Shown one piece after another: positions 32,414-37,165 of a stretch of DNA of 37,165 nt (position 1 is its first letter; every line of letters starts with the position of its first letter). The DNA is from an uncultured Acidimicrobiales bacterium. GTDB lineage: Bacteria; Actinomycetota; Acidimicrobiia; Acidimicrobiales; SZUA-35. The translations under genes and the position numbers were made by a program. The notes beneath the pieces are model-generated. The model was not told the DNA's origin. It worked only from the letters and a program-made list of their open reading frames with translations, and made no database searches. The stretch spans positions 1 to 37,165 of the forward strand of contig CALJSB010000093.1 in assembly GCA_937976305.1 (NCBI GenBank), given 5' to 3'.

Positions 32414-32860
32414 ATGTTGATGGAGAGAATCCGGGCCGACCTCACCGCTGCGATGAAAGCGAAGGATGCGGTTCGACTGCGCACGCTTCGAGCGGTCATT
32501 GCCGCGGTACAAGAAGCCGAAGTGTCAGGTAATGCGGCGCAGACCCTGTCTGATGCCGAAGTCGAGAAGGTCATCAGCGCACAGGCAAAAAGACGGGTTG
32601 AGGCAGCCACGGCCTTTGACGAAGGCGGTCGCACGGAGAAAGCCGCCGACGAGCGAGATGAGCTGGCGGTGCTCGAGGAGTATCTGCCCGAGGCGCTTGA
32701 CGACGCTGAGCTCGAAGCCCTCGTGACCTCCGTGCTCGAGGAGAACGGCTTCAGTGACAAGCAGCAGATGGGGCAAGCCATGAAGGCGGTGAACGCAGCG
32801 GTTGCGGGCCGGGCCGATGGCCGGACCGTCGCCGATCTCGTGAAGTCAAAGCTCAGCTGA
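32414..32860 (+). CDS. GatB/YqeY domain protein
   Basis: A 148-residue helical protein of the YqeY family: LMERIRADLTAAMKAKDAVRLRTLRAVIAAV, then a long central helix with VEKVISAQAKRRVEAATAF and ELAVLEEYLPE, and the tail KQQMGQAMKAVNA followed by GRADGRTVADLVKSKL. The fold matches the tRNA-binding tail domain of GatB, the amidotransferase subunit that makes Gln-tRNA or Asn-tRNA, but free-standing members have no confirmed function. The ATG at 32414 fits the leaderless promoter; an ATG at 32420 is also possible. Full length for the family. Confidence 0.93.
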   Translation: MLMERIRADLTAAMKAKDAVRLRTLRAVIAAVQEAEVSGNAAQTLSDAEVEKVISAQAKRRVEAATAFDEGGRTEKAADERDELAVLEEYLPEALDDAELEALVTSVLEENGFSDKQQMGQAMKAVNAAVAGRADGRTVADLVKSKLS

Positions 32861-32910
32861 GGCCAACGACGGCGGACCGTCTCAGTTTCTGCTGGGCGTT
32901 CGGGCGGGTC

Positions 32911-32916
32911 TAACTT
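32911..32916 (+). promoter_or_regulatory. Leaderless-type -10 box (TAACTT)
   Basis: TAACTT ends 6 nt before the ATG at 32923. Upstream, an AGTTTC and a TGCTGGG block also occur before the LLM gene at 10989, so the two oxidoreductase promoters look alike. Confidence 0.55.
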
Positions 32917-32922
32917 CTCACC

Positions 32923-34152
32923 ATGGACAGACTGCGATTTGGCGCCTTTCTCGCTCCTCACCACCCAATTGGTGAGCATCCCATGCTGCAAATGGAGCGA
33001 GACCTCGAACTCGCAGCGCTGCTCGACAAGCTCGGGTACGACGAGTTTTGGTGCGGTGAGCATCACTCGACTGGCTGGGAAACGATCGCATCACCCGAAA
33101 TGTTCCTCGCCGGTGCTGCCCAGCGCACGCATCGCATCAAACTCGGCACCGGCGTTGTGTCGCTGCCCTATCACCACCCCTTTCTTGTTGCTCAACGGAT
33201 CACCCAGCTCGATCACATGAGCGGAGGACGCGCCATTCTCGGGACGGGTCCCGGTGCTCTGCCGTCCGACGCCCACGTTCTTGGGATCGATCCGTTAACC
33301 CAGCGTGATCGCCAAGACGAGGCCATCGGTGTGATCAAACCCCTGCTTGCCGGCGAGCGCGTCAGCCATCAGTCAGAGTGGTTCACCTTGAACGAGGCCC
33401 GCCTGCAGATCTTGCCGATGCAGCGCGAAGTCGAGATGACGACGGCATCGATGGTGAGTCCGTCAGGCATGACCTTGGCCGGCAAGCACGGCATGGGGGT
33501 GCTGTCGATCGGATCCATGTCGACTGCTGGCATCCAGTCACTCCCACTGCAGTGGTCATTCGCCGAAGAGTCAGCGGCTGAGCACGGCAATGTGGTCGAT
33601 CGCGAGAACTGGCGTCTGATTTTCAACTTCCATATCGCTGAGACTCGTGAAGAGGCGCGAGCTCAGGCGAAGGACGGACTGCTTCGCTGGCACAACGAGT
33701 ACAACGTCGGAACGCTGATGCGAGCCGGTGTCGCACCGTTCGACAGTCCCGATGAGGCTGTGGATGAGATTGCCTTCTCGGACTCTGCAGCTGCCGTCAT
33801 TGGGACACCAGATGACCTCATTGCCCGCATCCGCGAGATGTATGAGATCACCGGCGGGTTTGGCGCTGTGATCGGCTTTGCCAATGACTGGGCCAACATC
33901 GAGAACCAACGCCGGAGTTGGGATTTGGTCGCTCGTTACGTGATCCCTGAGATCAACGGCTATCTCGAACCGCTACGGACCTCGCGTCAGTACGTCATCG
34001 AGAACCGTGAGTCGTTTGACCGGGCTGGTGAGGCAGTCCTCAACAAGATCATGGAGAACGAGCGGGCCGCCGCGGCGCTCGCAGAAACACCAGGCGTTGG
34101 ATCTGCTGCCGTTGGCTCGCCGAACGCGCCGGATCTGTCCACCCAGAGCTAA
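32923..34152 (+). CDS. LLM class flavin monooxygenase (limonene-monooxygenase-like)
   Basis: A 409-residue luciferase-like protein, longer than the two others in the window. Segments are LRFGAFLAPHHPIGEHP, GYDEFWCGEHHSTGWETIASP, IKLGTGVVSLPYHHPFLVAQR, GGRAILGTGPGALPSDAHVLG and a C-terminal extension from about 330. The APHHP start and overall length fit the limonene 1,2-monooxygenase-like branch, which uses FMNH2 and oxygen to oxidise terpenes or other hydrophobic compounds; the substrate is not predictable. Transcribed from its own leaderless promoter. The last 40 residues are Ala-rich and probably disordered. Confidence 0.9.
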   Translation: MDRLRFGAFLAPHHPIGEHPMLQMERDLELAALLDKLGYDEFWCGEHHSTGWETIASPEMFLAGAAQRTHRIKLGTGVVSLPYHHPFLVAQRITQLDHMSGGRAILGTGPGALPSDAHVLGIDPLTQRDRQDEAIGVIKPLLAGERVSHQSEWFTLNEARLQILPMQREVEMTTASMVSPSGMTLAGKHGMGVLSIGSMSTAGIQSLPLQWSFAEESAAEHGNVVDRENWRLIFNFHIAETREEARAQAKDGLLRWHNEYNVGTLMRAGVAPFDSPDEAVDEIAFSDSAAAVIGTPDDLIARIREMYEITGGFGAVIGFANDWANIENQRRSWDLVARYVIPEINGYLEPLRTSRQYVIENRESFDRAGEAVLNKIMENERAAAALAETPGVGSAAVGSPNAPDLSTQS

Positions 34153-34153
34153 T

Positions 34154-34172
34154 CGCACCCGGGAGCGGTGCG
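34154..34172 (+). terminator. Hairpin after the LLM gene
   Basis: CGCACC (34154-34159) and GGTGCG (34167-34172), 6-bp stem with a 7-nt loop immediately after the stop codon. No T-tract. Confidence 0.4.
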
Positions 34173-34200
34173 CCGGTCTCTCGCAGCGCCGCAGCGGGTC

Positions 34201-34206
34201 TACTCT
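34201..34206 (+). promoter_or_regulatory. Leaderless-type -10 box (TACTCT)
   Basis: TACTCT with a 7-nt spacer to the GTG at 34214 and no Shine-Dalgarno. It decides the start: the frame is open upstream to 34007, but that part overlaps the LLM gene. Confidence 0.5.
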
Positions 34207-34213
34207 CCCCATC

Positions 34214-35446
34214 GTGTCCGATGCCGAAGATGACCTCGAGATTCTCGATGTTTCACCTCGCCCCGTCTCCTCTGAGGTCGCGGTCTCCTCTGGCTCGAGT
34301 CGGCGCAACGGGCTGTTTCTCGGCGCCGCTGTCGTCGTGGCCCTGGTGGTCGGTGTGTCACTCATCACCGGTTCTGGAGAGAGCGCGGCGCCAGAAGTGG
34401 ACCCATCGGTAGAAGAGGGCGGCGAAGGGGAGTCCGAAGATGCCGTGGGTGATGAACCTGACGAAGTCGCCGACGGGTCTGCTGACGATTCCGCTGCTGA
34501 CGATGCTGAGCCCGATGAGGTGATCGGCGTTGGCACATCGCTTGAACCCGTGGCCCCGCTCCTCACCGCGAGCGGGCTCACGCTCTATGGCCAACGCGAC
34601 ACCGGAGCAGGCTCGGGGATGGTGGGAATCGACCTCGACGCGGGTGACGTCACCAACTTCGGGTACCCCTACGACGAGGTTCTGTTGCAGAGCGACGCAT
34701 ACCTCATCGTCCGCAACACGGCGGGGGAGCGGCACTCCGCGATCAGTCTGGCGACGCCGACAACCGCGCCCCAGGTCGTCTCGCAAAACACCTGGGTTGT
34801 CGCAGCCCGAGAAGAGGGTGGTGAGCACGTCGTTGCGTTCTTGACCCGAGTCGAGACAGACGAGACGCTTCGCTACACCGAGATGACGATCGATCTCGAC
34901 ATCGGGACGATCATCTTCCGAGGCACACTTCGGGACACCCATCCGTTCATCTCGCAAAATCCGTTGTCGACCGACACGGCTTTGTTCACCGGGCCAACCG
35001 GGGGCATCTACGAGCCTCGGGGTCCCAACTTCGAGCAGGTGTTTGACGGAAGGGTCCTCGGCTTTGATGATGAGTTCGCGATCGTCGAACGCTGCGATGA
35101 TTCGCTGGAGTGCACCGTCGATTGGGTGCAGCGCGGCGACTGGGCGACCGTCGACCGGCCACTTCCGGACCGCCAATTCGAACATGCTGAGGTACTCGGC
35201 GGTGGTCGGATCCTCGTTGTTCGCGAGCGGATCGGTGGCGATCTGTCGCTCTTCAATGTCGATGCCAACACAATGCTCGACATGCCGGTCAGGTCGATCG
35301 GCGATGTCGCTGTCAGCCCTGACGGTTCGATGTTGGCGGTTGCGATGGGGCGGGACGTCGTGCTGGTCGACATTGACTCGGGCGCCATGATCGGAAGTCC
35401 TTTGTCGGATCTGCAGGGCCCGCTGGTCCTCGCGGCTACCCCGTAG
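34214..35446 (+). CDS. Single-pass membrane protein with external propeller-like domain (paralogue 1)
   Basis: A 410-residue protein: acidic cytoplasmic start (SDAEDDLEILDVSPRP), one membrane helix (LFLGAAVVVALVVGVSLI, about residues 37-54), a highly acidic linker (about 60-105), then an external domain of beta-strand repeats. The last repeats (SIGDVAVSPDGSMLAVAMG, then VVLVDIDSGAMIG) resemble WD40/beta-propeller blades. A conserved cysteine pair (RCDDSLECTVDW) is shared with the next gene. The two proteins have the same architecture and are tandem duplicates. The charged linker suggests a spacer through the cell wall. Function unknown. Confidence 0.75.
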   Translation: MSDAEDDLEILDVSPRPVSSEVAVSSGSSRRNGLFLGAAVVVALVVGVSLITGSGESAAPEVDPSVEEGGEGESEDAVGDEPDEVADGSADDSAADDAEPDEVIGVGTSLEPVAPLLTASGLTLYGQRDTGAGSGMVGIDLDAGDVTNFGYPYDEVLLQSDAYLIVRNTAGERHSAISLATPTTAPQVVSQNTWVVAAREEGGEHVVAFLTRVETDETLRYTEMTIDLDIGTIIFRGTLRDTHPFISQNPLSTDTALFTGPTGGIYEPRGPNFEQVFDGRVLGFDDEFAIVERCDDSLECTVDWVQRGDWATVDRPLPDRQFEHAEVLGGGRILVVRERIGGDLSLFNVDANTMLDMPVRSIGDVAVSPDGSMLAVAMGRDVVLVDIDSGAMIGSPLSDLQGPLVLAATP

Positions 35447-35481
35447 CGGCGCGACCCAATCGCTGCTGCCTAATGACTGCC

Positions 35482-35507
35482 GCCCGATGGTCCAGCCCGA
35501 TGGTCCA
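35482..35507. repeat. Perfect 13-bp tandem duplication
   Basis: GCCCGATGGTCCA occurs at 35482-35494 and again at 35495-35507, in the short gap between the two paralogous genes and just before the second promoter. Confidence 0.75.
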
Positions 35508-35527
35508 TGTCGTATCCTGTTCCCGTT

Positions 35528-36871
35528 GTGTCAGGCGCCGACGAAGAACTGAAGTTCATCGAGGCTGACCTCGACAGCGCGGCTTCCCCAGTTCGGTCAG
35601 AGACGCACGTTTCGGGCTCTGGCCCGGGCCGCAACAAGATCTTTGCGGTTCTCGGGCTAGCGGTTGCTGCGGTGGTGGCTTGGTCGATTCTCTCGTCGAG
35701 CGGTGATGACGCTCGCGAGGACACTGCCGGTCCGGCGCCCAGTTCGGCCGATGCCAGCACGGCCGATGCCAGCACGGGCGATGACGGCGAGACCGGAGCT
35801 GTCGCTGACGACGATGGCCAAGACATTCCCGATGCCCCCGAGGTCTTGCCCGCTCCTGAGGGTCGAATAGAACCTGCGCTCCCCGGGGTGGAAAGTTCCG
35901 GACTTCCGGTCTTGTCGCCCTCGGGCGACTTGGTGGGGTCCGACCTCATTGCTCCGCGGACTGGGCCGATTGTCCCCGAGTCTGATCTGTCATTGATCCT
36001 CAATGACTTTTCCGGCGAGGTCGATGTTGTTGGTCTTGACTCCGGCGAGGTGAGCAAGCATCGCTTGCTCTCCGGTGAGTTGATCCTGCAGGTTGATGAC
36101 CACCTGATCTTTCAGGATCAGGTCGGAGGCTTCGCGATGATTGTCGACGCTGCAGAACTCGACGGAACCGTGATCCGGATCGAGCCGCCCTCACCGCTGG
36201 CAGTCGCAGTCGGGGCGTGGTCTGCGGGCGAGGGGTTTGCGACCATCTTGTCGACCACTTTTGGTGATGAGCCTGTGCTGACCGAGTCGACGGTTGATCT
36301 GGCAACGGGAGTGGTGACCAACAACGCGCTCGTCGAACCAGCGCGAGGACAAGACATTTTGCTGAGCGCCTACGCCGCAAATCGTGAAGTGTTCTCGCCG
36401 CCGACCGGTGGTGTGTACGTCGGCGAGGACGATGGATCGTTCACCAAAGTGCTCGATGGTCGGGCGCTCGTGGCGGACGATCGATTCGTCCTTGTTCAAA
36501 GCTGCGACGCCAGCCTCATGTGTGTGCGGCAGTGGCACGACGCCGACACCTTCGAGGCAATCACTCGTGCGGTACCGGAGGACGCCTTCGAGTTGGGGCT
36601 TTTGGTGGGCAAGGGGAGAGTCATCGTCTACGTGGTGCCAGGCGAGAAGGCCCTGTCGATCTTTGATATCGACCGTAATCGCAAGGTTCCGATCGACAGC
36701 TCGCTGCTCGGCTTTGGCCCGGCAGTGAGTCCGGACGGTTCCGTGATCGCGTTCTTTGATGGAGAGAGCAGCGATGTGGTCGTCCTCGATCTCGACACCT
36801 TGGAGGAGTCTCGGCTCGACTTCGCATCGTCGCGGGGCGCTTTGGCATTCGCCACGATTGATGTGCGCTGA
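35528..36871 (+). CDS. Single-pass membrane protein with external propeller-like domain (paralogue 2)
   Basis: A 447-residue paralogue of the preceding gene: acidic start (SGADEELKFIEADLD), one helix (IFAVLGLAVAAVVAWSIL, about 37-54), an acidic linker with ADASTADASTGDDGE, then beta-strand repeats including DFSGEVDVVGLDSGEV, GFGPAVSPDGSVIAFFDG and DVVVLDLDTLEESRL. The cysteine pair SCDASLMCVRQW matches that of paralogue 1. The GTG at 35528 is preferred over the ATG at 35507: the acidic start then aligns with paralogue 1, and TATCCT (35513-35518) lies upstream without a Shine-Dalgarno. It probably folds as an external beta-propeller used for binding. Function unknown. Confidence 0.75.
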   Translation: MSGADEELKFIEADLDSAASPVRSETHVSGSGPGRNKIFAVLGLAVAAVVAWSILSSSGDDAREDTAGPAPSSADASTADASTGDDGETGAVADDDGQDIPDAPEVLPAPEGRIEPALPGVESSGLPVLSPSGDLVGSDLIAPRTGPIVPESDLSLILNDFSGEVDVVGLDSGEVSKHRLLSGELILQVDDHLIFQDQVGGFAMIVDAAELDGTVIRIEPPSPLAVAVGAWSAGEGFATILSTTFGDEPVLTESTVDLATGVVTNNALVEPARGQDILLSAYAANREVFSPPTGGVYVGEDDGSFTKVLDGRALVADDRFVLVQSCDASLMCVRQWHDADTFEAITRAVPEDAFELGLLVGKGRVIVYVVPGEKALSIFDIDRNRKVPIDSSLLGFGPAVSPDGSVIAFFDGESSDVVVLDLDTLEESRLDFASSRGALAFATIDVR

Positions 36872-36906
36872 GATGGTCGCGGGTCGGCTACCCTCAGAAG
36901 CTCCCT

Positions 36907-36983
36907 GCGCAGGTGCCCGAGCGGCCTAAGGGAGCGGCCTGCAAAGCCGTGATTCGCGGGTTCAAATCCCGCCCTGCGCTCCA
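36907..36983 (+). tRNA. tRNA-Cys(GCA)
   Basis: Acceptor GCGCAGG (36907-36913) pairs with CCTGCGC (36973-36979), followed by T and an encoded CCA (36981-36983). The anticodon stem GCGGC/GCCGT encloses the loop CTGCAAA, anticodon GCA; T-stem GCGGG/CCCGC with loop TTCAAAT. The discriminator T is the expected one for cysteine. A TACCCT box (36889-36894) lies 12 nt upstream of the mature 5' end and may be the -10. Confidence 0.95.
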
Positions 36984-37091
36984 TCCACAAATTCAGACAC
37001 GCTCGTCGTGAAATCGTTGCGACGGCCGCCAATTCTGTGTCGGAGAGCCTGCCTTCAGGTAGTCTCTCGATCTGACCGGCACCCCGGTGCT

Positions 37092-37165
37092 GGGCCGTTA
37101 GCTCAGTTGGCTAGAGCACTACCTCGACACGGTAGGGGTCACAGGTTCAAGTCCTGTACGGCCCA
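37092..37165 (+). tRNA. tRNA-Val(GAC), complete to discriminator base
   Basis: Acceptor GGGCCGT (37092-37098) pairs with ACGGCCC (37158-37164); the discriminator A is the last base of the window. Anticodon stem CTACC/GGTAG with 7-nt loop TCGACAC gives anticodon GAC. Position 33 is C instead of the near-universal T. T-stem ACAGG/CCTGT with loop TTCAAGT is normal. A Cys-Val tRNA order is common in Actinobacteria. Confidence 0.92.

Overview
The window is GC-rich, densely coded bacterial DNA with no phage, transposase, rRNA or CRISPR signal. Gene content points to a free-living actinobacterium, most likely an Acidimicrobiia (Ilumatobacter-like) lineage. Supporting evidence is a four-gene conservon operon (sensor kinase-like, Roadblock, DUF742, small GTPase), three luciferase-like (LLM) flavin/F420 oxidoreductases, a DUF3152 protein, many apparently leaderless genes, and a tRNA-Cys/tRNA-Val pair. 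The taxonomic call is inference from content, not a marker-gene result.

Layout. 1-2251 (minus): truncated lipoprotein, VOC protein, WYL regulator, with a 348-base gene-poor stretch between the last two. 2352-5286 (minus): a secreted five-repeat protein translationally coupled (TGATG) to a putative amidoligase, followed by a DUF3152 zinc-metalloprotease-like protein; this trio is the best candidate for an undescribed system. 5446-17856: a catabolic block of three amidohydrolases, two LLM oxidoreductases, two MFS transporters with overlapping 3' ends, a GNAT acetyltransferase, an AcuI-type acrylyl-CoA reductase, and an Hsp70 ATPase joined through one membrane helix to a PQQ-type beta-propeller. 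Five copies of a fixed-length 53-nt hairpin repeat lie at the edges of this block.

18010-22042: a processive family-2 glycosyltransferase fused to a GH26 glycanase, divergent from a stand-alone secreted GH26 paralogue; together they look like a polysaccharide synthesis and trimming module. 22166-24093: an Amt ammonium transporter, a three-way-junction RNA-like element and a small SHOCT-like protein. 24182-31829: a signalling island with a degenerate GGDEF/EAL protein, the conservon operon, a strong terminator, and a convergent intact PAS-GGDEF-EAL enzyme, suggesting that cyclic-di-GMP signalling and the conservon GTPase switch work together. 32000-36871: a small unknown protein, a GatB/YqeY protein, a third LLM oxidoreductase, and two tandem paralogous membrane-anchored proteins. 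36907-37165: tRNA-Cys(GCA) and tRNA-Val(GAC), the latter with an unusual C at position 33.

Promoter usage is notable. At least six genes have a TAnnnT hexamer 6 nt before an ATG or 7 nt before a GTG, with no Shine-Dalgarno sequence, which is the expected geometry of leaderless transcripts.
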